The position numbers were made by a program, and so were the translations under genes. Below are positions 1-7,971 of a DNA stretch of 36,771 nt, piece by piece (positions within the stretch are counted from its first letter, which is position 1; the number at the start of each line of letters is the position of its first letter). The notes beneath the pieces are model-generated. The model worked only from the letters and a program-made list of their open reading frames with translations, was not told where the DNA came from and did no database searches. Source of the DNA: Desulfobacteraceae bacterium (GTDB lineage: Bacteria; Desulfobacterota; DSM-4660; Desulfatiglandales; Desulfatiglandaceae); NCBI GenBank assembly GCA_030613055.1, contig JAUWMR010000042.1, forward strand, positions 1 through 36,771. Direction: 5' to 3'.

Positions 1-118
1 TAATATTGCTTATGATCAACTGGCCCCATTTTCCAAACGTTGAAGATGCGCCCACAATTGCAACTGATCTGGGACTAAAAACAGCATTCAGACCAGATTC
101 GAGCTTATCCACAGTCAT
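1..118 (-). CDS. Acyl-CoA synthetase (ADP/NDP-forming), N-terminal fragment, cut by window edge
   Basis: Only the first 39 codons are in the window. They begin at an ATG (116-118 on the minus strand) behind a good ribosome site (GGAAGGG about 6 nt upstream) and read MTVDKLESGLNAVF, then SPRSVAIVGASSTFGKWGQ. The pattern FxPRSVAIVGAS..xGKWG is the start of the CoA-binding Rossmann domain of ADP-forming acetyl/acyl-CoA synthetases, which interconvert acyl-CoA + ADP + Pi and acid + CoA + ATP. In anaerobic acid degraders these enzymes commonly work in activation or release of acids, which fits the acyl-CoA genes further right. Family assignment is good for so short a piece; the substrate cannot be told. 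Confidence 0.72.
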   Translation of the reverse strand, partial: MTVDKLESGLNAVFSPRSVAIVGASSTFGKWGQLIISNI

Positions 119-363
119 ATAATTCCCTTCCTCATATCAAAAGCGCTTATTCATAATAAAGTCGCGGAGACAAATAATTGTTTGCCTCACATGTATGCAT
201 TCAGCCTCAGTCCCCTGATTTAAGGTGAAGGATACTATCACATTTCCCCCTTTTATCAACCCCTAACCACTGAGCATCCGACCTAAACCGATCATGTGGC
301 AATTATATGTGGAGAACCCCAGGAAAAATGGAATGATACAAAGGAAAAAAGGAAATAGACAAT

Positions 364-387
364 AAAAAAACCGCCCAAAGGCGGTTT
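364..387 (-). terminator. Rho-independent terminator of the HTH/ImmA operon
   Basis: A perfect 8-bp stem AAACCGCC/GGCGGTTT with a 4-nt loop (368-387) is followed on the minus strand by a run of T (367-364). It lies about 40 nt after the end of the small 3' ORF of the HTH-ImmA operon and so probably ends that transcript. The rest of 119-424, between the acyl-CoA synthetase start and this operon, shows no convincing gene. Confidence 0.7.
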
Positions 388-424
388 CTAATAAGTGCTC
401 AGGGGAAAACCTCACCCCATGTTC

Positions 425-583
425 TTATTTGCCAAATATCAACACATGCTCTTTGGTCTCATTAAAAGATGTAGCGTTGGATGGTAATCTCTTGACCAAC
501 TCCATTATTTCTTTAAAATCCTTTGGTGTTTTTTTCTACTCTTTTTTTTGTCCCTTTTTATCCTTTATTAAGTAGGTGGCCAT
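425..583 (-). pseudogene. Mini-gene after immA-like gene, interrupted by in-frame amber codon
   Basis: A strong ribosome site (GGGAGGA) lies 3-4 nt before an ATG at 581-583, inside the 3' end of the ImmA-like gene (16-nt overlap, other frame). Translation gives MATYLIKDKKGQKKE, then TAG (536-538), then continues in the same frame with KKTPKDFKEIMELVKRLPSN and ends FNETKEHVLIFGK before TAA at 425-427. The product would be 52 residues with the amber codon read, or 15 without. Both halves look like real protein, so a recent nonsense mutation or readthrough (possibly pyrrolysine) are the options. TAG is an ordinary stop elsewhere here (livF, the alkyltransferase), which favours mutation. I do not recognise the family; as third gene of the operon it may modulate the HTH/ImmA pair. 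Confidence 0.45.
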
Positions 584-1200
584 AAATCCTCCCTTTCAAC
601 TCTTCTCTCTATGACGTTCTCTGATACTCCAAATGGCTTACAAAGCACAGGACTTACTCTTGATAAAACTGCCCAGGGATCATTTGACAAATACGGTAGC
701 AAGTCACTTTCTTCTATCATCTTATAAATCTTCTTTATCTCCACGATTAACATTTCACGAGGCACCAATAGGCGGCCAGCAAATTCATTAGCCTGCCATT
801 CGAAACTGCGATATTCCTTATCTTGCATATTTAGGACAAAATACTTCCATTCTTCAGGATTTGTGAAAGGAATCTTTTCATAGATATCCTTGTGAAGGAT
901 AAAGTGCCCGACCTCATGGGCGAAAGAAAATCGAACACGGTTTTGAAATCTCTCTTTCATAAAACAGTCATAATCCACAACTATTGCGCTTAAATCCAAC
1001 TTTAGGAAAGCATCCACATCAATCTCATCCAATAAAGAGTGTATTGGTTCAATATTCAATCTCAGCCTCTGCTCAACAATTTTCTCCATATCAACCGGCA
1101 ATGTATCTTCGGGCCAGTATCTTTTGCGGAAAGAACGAACGGCTTGCCACAGATCTTCTTTAGGAATCCATTTACATTCGAAATTTATGAAATCCTCCAA
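568..1200 (-). CDS. ImmA/IrrE-family metallopeptidase-like protein
   Basis: 210 residues. The zinc-metallopeptidase motif HEVGHFILH is at residues 95-103 (His95, Glu96, His99), and the ImmA-type downstream segment FEWQANEFAGRLLVP is at about 133-147, where E134 or E139 is the likely third zinc ligand. ImmA/IrrE proteins cleave or inactivate a partner HTH repressor, relieving repression on phages and mobile elements or in stress circuits. The gene follows the Xre-type HTH gene with no gap (start at 1200, upstream stop at 1201-1203), so the two are co-transcribed and probably functionally coupled, either as repressor/anti-repressor or as a toxin-antitoxin-like pair. No membrane segment is apparent. 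Family confidence is high, biological role uncertain. Confidence 0.85.
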   Translation of the reverse strand: MEDFINFECKWIPKEDLWQAVRSFRKRYWPEDTLPVDMEKIVEQRLRLNIEPIHSLLDEIDVDAFLKLDLSAIVVDYDCFMKERFQNRVRFSFAHEVGHFILHKDIYEKIPFTNPEEWKYFVLNMQDKEYRSFEWQANEFAGRLLVPREMLIVEIKKIYKMIEESDLLPYLSNDPWAVLSRVSPVLCKPFGVSENVIERRVEREDLWPPT

Positions 1201-1563
1201 TCAACCCCCCTTTCTAATCTTTTTGATCAGCTTGTCTAAATCTTCTGGAGTGGGTTTCTCGCTCCTTATGGTCCTAAAAAACATCGGTAGTGAGTTAAGT
1301 ACATCTTTATCAGACAAAAGGTCTTTAGGGATAATGCCTGCATCAATATTAGCCTGATCCCTAAGAGTCTTCCATTTTTCAGTAGTAGGATGAATTCCCA
1401 AAATATTTGCTATTTTTTTCAATTTTTTCTCGTCTTTAGGGGGTGCGAGCGTACCTCGCTCCACCTTGCTCCAATTGCTTGCATCTATTTCAAGCTTTCT
1501 GCAAAATTCCCTTAAGCCGATCCCTTTTGCCAATCGTTCATCTTTTATAAATTGGCCAAACAT
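1201..1563 (-). CDS. Xre-family HTH transcriptional regulator
   Basis: 120 residues starting MFGQFIKDERLAKGIGLREF. The start at 1563 is chosen because a strong GGAGGGGG ribosome site lies just upstream; the open frame extends to 1677, but that stretch contains the operator palindrome and promoter -10, so it cannot be coding in the main transcript. Residues about 5-62 form a Cro/C1-type helix-turn-helix (GIGLREFCRKLEIDASNWSK, then VERGTLAPP). The C-terminal half is an unrecognised basic helical tail. It is the first gene of the operon with the ImmA-like protease and presumably represses its own promoter through the paired palindromes upstream. Confidence 0.85.
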   Translation of the reverse strand: MFGQFIKDERLAKGIGLREFCRKLEIDASNWSKVERGTLAPPKDEKKLKKIANILGIHPTTEKWKTLRDQANIDAGIIPKDLLSDKDVLNSLPMFFRTIRSEKPTPEDLDKLIKKIRKGG

Positions 1564-1636
1564 TTTCCCCCTCCTTTTTTGGTTACCCCTTTTTACCTTC
1601 CGTTTTCCTCCCTTTTTGCTTTCTCCTTTATTGTAA

Positions 1637-1680
1637 GTTGTGGTAATATATTTACCATGTGGTAAATATATTACCACAAC
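1637..1680. promoter_or_regulatory. Double operator: perfect 20-bp inverted repeat
   Basis: Two arms of 20 bp (1637-1656 and 1661-1680) are exact reverse complements around a 4-nt centre. Each arm is itself a near-palindrome of the form TGGTAA-N5-TTACCA (1641-1657 and 1660-1676), so there are two tandem dyads with centres 19 bp apart. This is the layout expected for cooperative binding of a dimeric HTH repressor. The right dyad covers the -10 box of the promoter of the HTH/ImmA operon, pointing to autorepression. Confidence 0.75.
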
Positions 1681-1693
1681 AGATTTTTGTCAA
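1665..1693 (-). promoter_or_regulatory. Sigma-70-type promoter of the HTH/ImmA operon
   Basis: On the minus strand a consensus TTGACA (1688-1693) is followed after exactly 17 bp by TATATT (1665-1670). The -10 box is inside one operator dyad. The predicted transcript would start near 1657 and carry a leader of roughly 90 nt before the HTH start at 1563. Confidence 0.7.
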
Positions 1694-1740
1694 GGCATTT
1701 TTTCAATTTCTGTAATTTCTTTTGTGTGAGATAAGGAAAT

Positions 1741-1884
1741 TTGGCCAATTTTTACAAATATTTAACCGAGGAGATTGGTTTTGAGATCAAGGAAGGCCGT
1801 GCCGTCTATGACAGGCAAAAGAAAATGAGCAGTAAATTACACCGTAACAGCTCCGGAAAATCAAATTCCTTTATATATAATTAA
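1741..1884 (+). pseudogene. Possible gene remnant, short ORF without convincing start
   Basis: An open stretch of 47 codons reads LANFYKYLTEEIGFEIKEGR, then AVYDRQKKM. The sequence EIKEGRAVYDRQ resembles the tail of small nucleotidyltransferase (MNT-type) proteins, but the match is from memory and short. There is no ATG and no good ribosome site, and the surroundings are AT-rich and otherwise empty. I read it as debris; the family is a guess. Confidence 0.2.
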
Positions 1885-1998
1885 TATTTGTACGTTTATA
1901 ATTTTTCTAAAGTAGCAAATGCGTATTCATAGGGGTAATATTTTAATTGAATATTTTAAGTGAGTTATGTTTATGTTTCTGTGAATTGTAATTTAAAT

Positions 1999-2193
1999 TC
2001 ACATCTTTTTCTCATGCCAATCCGTAAATCTTTTCATTGTTCCATCAGCAAGCCCAGGAGGAGCGTCAGCTCTAATTCCAAGTTCAGAGTACACACGATC
2101 CGCTAATTTTTTATGGCTTAATGGGTATAGTTGCCATTTAAAGATTAAATAAAAGACTACCCCTCTGTGTAGCGAAATATTTCCTATCGCGAC
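1999..2193 (-). pseudogene. C-terminal gene fragment, family unknown
   Basis: From 2193 to a TGA at 1999-2001 the minus strand is open for 64 codons with protein-like content: FKWQLYPLSHKKLADRVYSE, then LGIRADAPPGLADG, ending WHEKKM. No start codon with a ribosome site precedes it (upstream the frame closes with TGA), so it looks like the 3' end of a lost gene. It lies in a debris-rich stretch between two defence-like modules. I do not recognise the family. Confidence 0.3.
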
Positions 2194-2208
2194 TCAAAAA
2201 GAATCGGT

Positions 2209-2244
2209 CTCCATTTCTCCAGTAGGAGGGGTGGAGCTTTTTTT
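2209..2244 (+). terminator. Strong orphan rho-independent terminator, plus strand
   Basis: A 12-bp stem (2209-2220 with 2225-2236, including three G-U pairs) has a 4-nt AGTA loop and is followed by C and seven T. No plus-strand coding gene ends within 300 bp upstream, so it either ends an unannotated transcript or is left over from a deleted gene. It insulates the restriction-modification operon that starts downstream. Confidence 0.75.
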
Positions 2245-2381
2245 GTTTAAATTGACCTTATCTGTCAAAATGGTATGGTAAAAGAGAATGAATGAGGCAC
2301 AGAGCTGTTTTTCAAGCTATTTCCCCAAAATGGCTTAATCGGGGTCCACATTTGGAAAAATCTTGAAAGGATATTATAGAT

Positions 2382-2534
2382 ATGGCTCGAAAGAAGAAGG
2401 GGAAGAACCCTAAAGTCGAGGATTACAGGCATGAGGATGCGAAACGGAAGAGCATTCCTCCTGCAGGATTGGCTGCCCGTGGCCGGAAACAAGAGGTAGC
2501 CGAACAGGACCCGAAAAATCATGATGTCACATAA
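2382..2534 (+). pseudogene. N-terminal stub of a second DNA methyltransferase (Mod)
   Basis: ATG at 2382, preceded by AAGGA about 10 nt upstream, opens a 50-residue ORF ending at TAA 2532-2534 and overlapping radC. It begins with a Lys-rich MARKKKGKNPKVEDYRHEDA and continues KRKSIPPAGLAARG. The VEDYRHEDAKRKxIPPAGLA pattern is, to my knowledge, the start of long type III-like adenine methyltransferases, not a stand-alone protein. The intact methyltransferase downstream starts independently and lacks this segment. The stub is therefore probably the surviving 5' end of an older mod gene, although it could still be translated. Confidence 0.6.
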
Positions 2535-3270
2535 AAGTCAGAAAAAATCTAAAGGTATTGTAACTTGGCCGGAGGATGAAAGACCGCGCGAAAGGCTGCT
2601 TCGGATGGGGCCACAGGCGCTGACGGATGCTGAGCTTGTTGCTATTCTCGTTCGGGTCGGCTATCAAGGCACTAATGCGGTTGAACTCGGCCGACAGGTT
2701 TTAAAAAAGTTTGGTTCCTTGCGTAAATTGGCCGAAGCGCCTTTGTCGGCTATGCTGGATATCAAGGGCATTAAAGGGGCTAAAGTCTCTCAATTGGCAG
2801 CCGCAATGGAAATCGCCAGACGAGTTTCCTTGCCGGACGGACGCAAGGCTATTCATATAAAGGGTACAAAAGAGGCAGTAGAATACTTGCGGAACCGATT
2901 GCGGGGGCTTGCTGAGGAACACTTCCGAGTCCTTTATTTAAACCGTCGGAATCGTCTTCTGGAGGATGCTCTTCTTGCCGCTGGTTCAGTGGATCAGGCG
3001 CGCCCGCCTATCCGTCTTGTCGTGACCAGGGCTCTTCAGGCAAACGCAAGTGGGCTGATAGCTGCTCATAATCATCCGTCCGGATCAGTGAACCCCAGCG
3101 AATCCGACCGTATTTTTACCGAAGATTTGATTTCCGCTTTACGCCCTTTGGGAATGAAACTGCTGGATCATGTCATTGTGGGTGCGGAAAAGGTTTTCAG
3201 TTTTGCTGATAGTGGTGTTTTGGACGAGTTGAAGTTGGCTTGTCTTGCGCCTGGTAAAAGCGACCTATAA
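2521..3270 (+). CDS. radC: RadC-family JAB/MPN domain protein in R-M operon
   Basis: 249 residues. The N-terminal half has a helix-hairpin-helix region (LDIKGIKGAKVSQLAAAMEI, about 79-98). The C-terminal JAMM metal site shows Glu133 (EEHFRVLYLN) and HNHPSG at 183-188, with Asp196 in NPSESD. RadC is not established as a recombination protein; copies like this are frequent in defence islands and on mobile elements and may be metal-dependent nucleases or peptidases. The start at 2521 overlaps the mod stub by 14 nt, and the stop is 24 nt before the methyltransferase. Length is close to the family norm, so it is probably active. Confidence 0.88.
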   Translation: MMSHKSQKKSKGIVTWPEDERPRERLLRMGPQALTDAELVAILVRVGYQGTNAVELGRQVLKKFGSLRKLAEAPLSAMLDIKGIKGAKVSQLAAAMEIARRVSLPDGRKAIHIKGTKEAVEYLRNRLRGLAEEHFRVLYLNRRNRLLEDALLAAGSVDQARPPIRLVVTRALQANASGLIAAHNHPSGSVNPSESDRIFTEDLISALRPLGMKLLDHVIVGAEKVFSFADSGVLDELKLACLAPGKSDL

Positions 3271-3294
3271 ATTTTGTCGGAAAAGGAATAAAAG

Positions 3295-5376
3295 ATGACA
3301 CCTGAACAACGCCAGGAAATTGTCCGTCTTCTGGAACAGGGGGAAGAGCTTTCACCCGAATGGGCCCGGATTATTTTTCCGCCAGAAAAAAGGGAGTACG
3401 AACTCGTCTATCACGGGAAGGAGACTGAGGGGGATATCTTAGCCAATACTTTAGCCGTCCCACTGCAACCGGTACGGACATTCGGCAAAAGTGGTAAAGA
3501 TTGGCACAATATGCTCATTTTCGGTGACAATCTGCAGGTAATGAAAACCCTGCTGGACATGAAAAAGGAGGGCAAACTCTGCAATGCTGATGGCACACCG
3601 GGGGTCCGGCTTATCTATATTGATCCACCGTTTGCTACAAGGCAGGATTTCCGTGGATCAGAGGATCAAAAAGCTTACCAGGACAAGATTGCGGGTTCTA
3701 AATTTTTAGAGTTTTTGAGAAAACGCTTGTTACTGATGAGAGAATTGCTGAGCGAAGACGGAAGTATGTACGTCCATTTGGATTACAGAAAGGGTCACTA
3801 TATCAAGATTATCTTAGATGAAATAGTTGGTGAAAGCTATTTTGTGAATCAGGTCATCTGGAAGAGAACAAGTGCGCATAGTGACTCGAAAACGCTTGGA
3901 AATGCTCATGATATTATCCTACATTTTGCAATAACATCGAGTCCTTTATACAAAAAACAATTCGTTGAATATTCACAAGATTATTTAAGGAAATATTATA
4001 AACACCAAGATACAAAAGGCCGTTTTCTTGATCGTGATCTTACTGCAAAAGGATTAAAGGGCCAAGGCTATGAATATGAATGGAAAGGCAAAAAGGGTTA
4101 TTGGAGATGTCCCATTGAAACGATGAGGAAATATGAAAAAGAAAATTTTCTTTACTACACAAAAAAAGGAACACCGCGCTTAAAGCAATATTTGCAGGAG
4201 AAGAAAGGAAGGTCTTTACAAGACGTTTGGTTTGATATTAATGCTATTAATTCTCAAGCAGTTGAACGATTGGGTTATCCCACACAAAAGCCCGAGGCCC
4301 TCCTTGCTAGAATTATCAAAGCATCATCAACTACAGGCGATATTGTCATTGATGCTTTTGCTGGCTCAGGCACAACAATGGCGGTCGCAGAAAAGCTTGG
4401 CCGCCGTTGGATCGGGATTGAATGCGGGAAACTTGCTATCTACACTATCCAGAAAAGGATGCTTAATCTTCGGAAGAAGAACGGCAACAAGGGGCCAGAG
4501 CTGAAGCCGAAACCCTTCACTCTGTACAATGCAGGCCTTTACGATTTCTCCAAATTGAAGGAGTTGCCCTGGGATTCGTGGAGGTTCTTTGCACTCCAAC
4601 TATTTCAATGCCGCGAAGAGCCCCATACAATAGGTGGGATAAGCTTAGACGGCTATCTGAAAGGTGCAAGCGTCTTGGTTTTTAACCATATGAAGGAGTT
4701 AGGTGTGCGGATTGATGAGGAGACCGTGGCAAGCCTGCATGAAGCATTAGGTTCCCGTGTGGGGAATAAGCTATTTATTGTTGCTCCTGCTCTTACGTTC
4801 GATTTTCAGCAAGATTACATTGATCTGGGTGACGTTCGTTATTATGCCCTCCGGATTCCCTATTCAATAATCCATGAACTCCATCGACGTGAATTCACGG
4901 CGCTCAAACAGCCCTCCGATGAAATGGCGGTGAACGATACCGTGGAGGCGGTAGGTTTTGATTTCATTCGAACGCCTGAATTGAAATATAAAGCTGGGTT
5001 GGAGAGAAAAAAGGATGAGCAATTTGAGCATGGATTTATCAAGATTACTACCTTTAAAAGCGAAGCCGTTGTCAGGGAGCCTTACAAAAAAAAGAAGAAC
5101 CTTGAAACCCTCGCCATGGTGATGCTCGATTATGATTATGATGAAAAGTCCCAGGTTTCTGGTCTTAATGATATTTTTTATGCCGATGCTATTGAGAAAG
5201 ATGGATGGAAAGTGCGATTCCCAATTGAAAATCTGGGCAAGAAGATAATGGCCGTTTTCATAGATATTTATGGTAATGAGGCACGTGTCCTAATGGATGT
5301 GGAGGAATTCCTAAAATCTACATCCCACAGATCTGCCACGAAAAAATCAAAGAAAAATATTGTGAAGCGAAAATGA
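3295..5376 (+). CDS. mod: Type III-like adenine-specific DNA methyltransferase (Mod)
   Basis: 693 residues. Motif IV DPPF is at 110-113, before motif I DAFAGSGT at 353-360; that order defines the beta class of N6-adenine methyltransferases, typical of type III Mod subunits. NMLIFGDNLQVM (72-83) and the PTQKPEALLARII segment before motif I are also characteristic. Residues 120-330 would hold the target-recognition region; its base composition is more AT-rich than the flanks, as expected for a variable specificity domain. Residues beyond 400 are a long C-terminal extension. The ATG follows a GGAATAAAAG stretch (weak ribosome site). The stop overlaps the next start (ATGA), implying translational coupling to res. 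It methylates one DNA strand and gives the system its specificity. Confidence 0.9.
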   Translation: MTPEQRQEIVRLLEQGEELSPEWARIIFPPEKREYELVYHGKETEGDILANTLAVPLQPVRTFGKSGKDWHNMLIFGDNLQVMKTLLDMKKEGKLCNADGTPGVRLIYIDPPFATRQDFRGSEDQKAYQDKIAGSKFLEFLRKRLLLMRELLSEDGSMYVHLDYRKGHYIKIILDEIVGESYFVNQVIWKRTSAHSDSKTLGNAHDIILHFAITSSPLYKKQFVEYSQDYLRKYYKHQDTKGRFLDRDLTAKGLKGQGYEYEWKGKKGYWRCPIETMRKYEKENFLYYTKKGTPRLKQYLQEKKGRSLQDVWFDINAINSQAVERLGYPTQKPEALLARIIKASSTTGDIVIDAFAGSGTTMAVAEKLGRRWIGIECGKLAIYTIQKRMLNLRKKNGNKGPELKPKPFTLYNAGLYDFSKLKELPWDSWRFFALQLFQCREEPHTIGGISLDGYLKGASVLVFNHMKELGVRIDEETVASLHEALGSRVGNKLFIVAPALTFDFQQDYIDLGDVRYYALRIPYSIIHELHRREFTALKQPSDEMAVNDTVEAVGFDFIRTPELKYKAGLERKKDEQFEHGFIKITTFKSEAVVREPYKKKKNLETLAMVMLDYDYDEKSQVSGLNDIFYADAIEKDGWKVRFPIENLGKKIMAVFIDIYGNEARVLMDVEEFLKSTSHRSATKKSKKNIVKRK

Positions 5377-7961
5377 GTAACCAAAGGGATAGACAAAGAT
5401 TTAAAAACGAAGACCTTGTTCTCAAGGTTACTACCAATATTGATCCGTCTGTCTGGGACGAGTCAAAATACGAGCCTTTCCTGGATGAGCTATGTGGCAT
5501 CCGGGAATACCAGAAAAATGCTATACGCACTGCACTTCGTTATCTGGTCGGTGAGAAGTATGAGAATCTTCGGACTCTGGCACAAGAGAACTTCGATATC
5601 AACGAAGAGATGGGGCGGCGTTACGGCTCACGGGCTGGTATGGAGCGTCACTTACAGTTGCCGGATCAATTAGCCTGCTCAATTGATATGGCTACAGGCA
5701 CTGGGAAGAGTTATGTGCTCTATGGACTGGCGGCGATTATGCTTGGCGAAGGCATTGTGAACCGTGTTCTTGTGCTTTGCCCTTCAAATACCATTGAAAC
5801 CGGTCTTATTAGTAAATTCCACGACTTATCCGGAAATGCCAGCTTACGCGATGTTTTGCCGCGGGACTGTAAGGTTCTTGTGCCTAACATCATCAATGCC
5901 TCGGAGTCCATTGTTAATGGGTCCATTTGTGTGGAAAATTATCATGCCATTCTGAAGCATGTAAAATCATCGATCCGTGATAGTCTTAAGGGGTGCGGCA
6001 ATAGAGTGGCCGTATTCAATGACGAAGCGCATCATGTGGCCAATGAATCAGGCGCGAATGTTAAACGGTGGAAAGAGTTCCTGTTGAATCCTGAATACGG
6101 TTTTCGCTATGTGGTTGGCGTTTCAGGGACATGCTATATCAAAGACGAGTATTTTGCAGATGTTGTAAGCAGATATTCTTTACGGCAAGCCATTGAAGAG
6201 CGTTTTGTTAAAAAGGTCGAATATATCTCTGAGATGCCACAAACCGACAATGGAGATGAAAAATGGCAACTGATTTATAAGCGTCATCAGGCATGGAAGA
6301 AGCAGCTTAAAAGGAGAGGAATTAGGCCATTAACTATTATTGTGACCCAAAATATTAAGACTTGCAAACTGGTTGCGGAACAGTTGCAGGCATTCTTGCA
6401 GGAATGGGAAAATATTTCTGCCGAAGACGCGGAGCGGAAAGTCTTACCGGTCACATCGGCTAAAGAGCACCAGCCCAATGTGGCCAGGCTGAAGACGGTG
6501 GACAATCCCGCCAGCAAGGTTGAATGGATTGTTTCAGTATCCATGCTGAGCGAAGGATGGGATGTTAAGAACGTATTCCAGATAGTTCCCCACGAGGAAC
6601 GGGCATTTAACAGCAAACTGCTGATAGCCCAGGTTCTGGGGCGAGGACTGCGATGGCCGGATGGTTGGAAAGGACTTGATCCTATCGTTACTGTATTCAA
6701 TCACGATGCCTGGTCTGGTCGTATACGCCATCTGGTTAATGAGATTCTTGAAATTGAGCGGAGGTTATCATCGTCTGTTATAGAAACATCGTCGTTTCAT
6801 TTTGACTTAGATAATCTCGACTATACTCGGGATACAGATACCAGCGAGTATGCAAAGAAGGGCGAATATCGACTGTTGGAACATGGTTTTGTGGATCTGC
6901 CAACCCAGCTTGAAGTTGAAGATGTGGTAATTGAGTTTGAGCGCGCTGTAACAGGCGAACATACAAGGTTTAAGACCAACATTGAGCATAAAACTTATAC
7001 AGCAGAAGAAGTTGCCGAGTTTATGTTTCGACGTTTACAGTCTATTGATGACGAATCTAAGGATGCTGACGACCCCAAAGACAGGACACTATATGCAAAA
7101 AAATTTCCAGTGGAACGCTGCCAGAAGATTATCGAAAATTCTTTAAGAAGGGCTGGCAGCAAATCAAACCGTGTGACGGAAGCCAATCGCCAAAAAATCC
7201 TCCAGGCCTTAGGACCATTAAGGCGAAAAAAAGCCAAAAGGGTTGTGTACAAGCTTACTCCCAATGCCTTAAAGACTATCAGTACCAAGGAACGTGCTTC
7301 GATCAGTTGCAGTGCAGCGGAACTTCGAAGGGGTGACAAAACCGTATTTTATGACCCGAATTGCGAAGCCTTTATCCCTGATGAGCAGCTTGAATTCTTT
7401 TGTGAGGTTAAAGATCCTGATGGAGACTTTCGGGCAGGATGTGAGTTCATCTCCAACTCTCATGATTTTAAGACGCCATGCAATATGGTTATCGCCGATG
7501 CTACCCCTGAGCGCAGATTTACCCGGGAGCTTTGTAAACGGGAGAATGCGGTGGCATTAGATGCCTGGTTCAAGAATACTCCTCAACGATTTTACACTAT
7601 TGAATATGCATGGAAAAAAGGCGAGCACCCGAAAAGAGGAGAATTCAGCCCTGACTTTTTTATCAAAAAGGACAAAACCATCCATGTCATTGAAATAAAA
7701 GACGATAGCGAAATCAATGACCCCTCCCCGGAGAATCAGAAAAAATATGAATATTCCGAGGCACATTTCGAAAGGCTTAATCAGTGGCTTTTAAAGGCAG
7801 ACATTGCTGTCAAGTACCAGTTCAATTTTTTAACACCTAAGTCCTTCAATCTATTTTTTCAGCTTCTTCGGAATGATGAGCTCAAGGACTTTCGATCTGA
7901 ATTAGATGTTACGCTGAGTAGAAGTTCATCGGGTTCGGAGACCAATGAAATGGAGTTTTGA
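5373..7961 (+). CDS. res: Type III-like restriction subunit (Res), DEAD/DEAH helicase-endonuclease
   Basis: 862 residues. Superfamily 2 motifs: Walker A MATGTGKS at 106-113, DEAH box at 217-220, VSGTCY (motif III-like) after it, SMLSEGWDVKNV and the arginine-finger motif VLGRGLRWPDG near 420-430. The C-terminal nuclease is PD-(D/E)xK type: SPDFFI with Pro760-Asp761, then EIK at 774-776. All expected catalytic residues are present, so restriction activity is likely. It overlaps mod by 4 nt. Together they form an ATP-dependent restriction-modification complex. It stops 10 nt before the Res remnant that follows. Confidence 0.9.
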   Translation: MSNQRDRQRFKNEDLVLKVTTNIDPSVWDESKYEPFLDELCGIREYQKNAIRTALRYLVGEKYENLRTLAQENFDINEEMGRRYGSRAGMERHLQLPDQLACSIDMATGTGKSYVLYGLAAIMLGEGIVNRVLVLCPSNTIETGLISKFHDLSGNASLRDVLPRDCKVLVPNIINASESIVNGSICVENYHAILKHVKSSIRDSLKGCGNRVAVFNDEAHHVANESGANVKRWKEFLLNPEYGFRYVVGVSGTCYIKDEYFADVVSRYSLRQAIEERFVKKVEYISEMPQTDNGDEKWQLIYKRHQAWKKQLKRRGIRPLTIIVTQNIKTCKLVAEQLQAFLQEWENISAEDAERKVLPVTSAKEHQPNVARLKTVDNPASKVEWIVSVSMLSEGWDVKNVFQIVPHEERAFNSKLLIAQVLGRGLRWPDGWKGLDPIVTVFNHDAWSGRIRHLVNEILEIERRLSSSVIETSSFHFDLDNLDYTRDTDTSEYAKKGEYRLLEHGFVDLPTQLEVEDVVIEFERAVTGEHTRFKTNIEHKTYTAEEVAEFMFRRLQSIDDESKDADDPKDRTLYAKKFPVERCQKIIENSLRRAGSKSNRVTEANRQKILQALGPLRRKKAKRVVYKLTPNALKTISTKERASISCSAAELRRGDKTVFYDPNCEAFIPDEQLEFFCEVKDPDGDFRAGCEFISNSHDFKTPCNMVIADATPERRFTRELCKRENAVALDAWFKNTPQRFYTIEYAWKKGEHPKRGEFSPDFFIKKDKTIHVIEIKDDSEINDPSPENQKKYEYSEAHFERLNQWLLKADIAVKYQFNFLTPKSFNLFFQLLRNDELKDFRSELDVTLSRSSSGSETNEMEF

Positions 7962-7971
7962 CTAAACTGGC

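Noticed and set aside
1564-1677. N-terminal extension of the HTH regulator to 1677
   Set aside because: It would place the operator and the -10 box within the coding region; a strong ribosome site supports the start at 1563.
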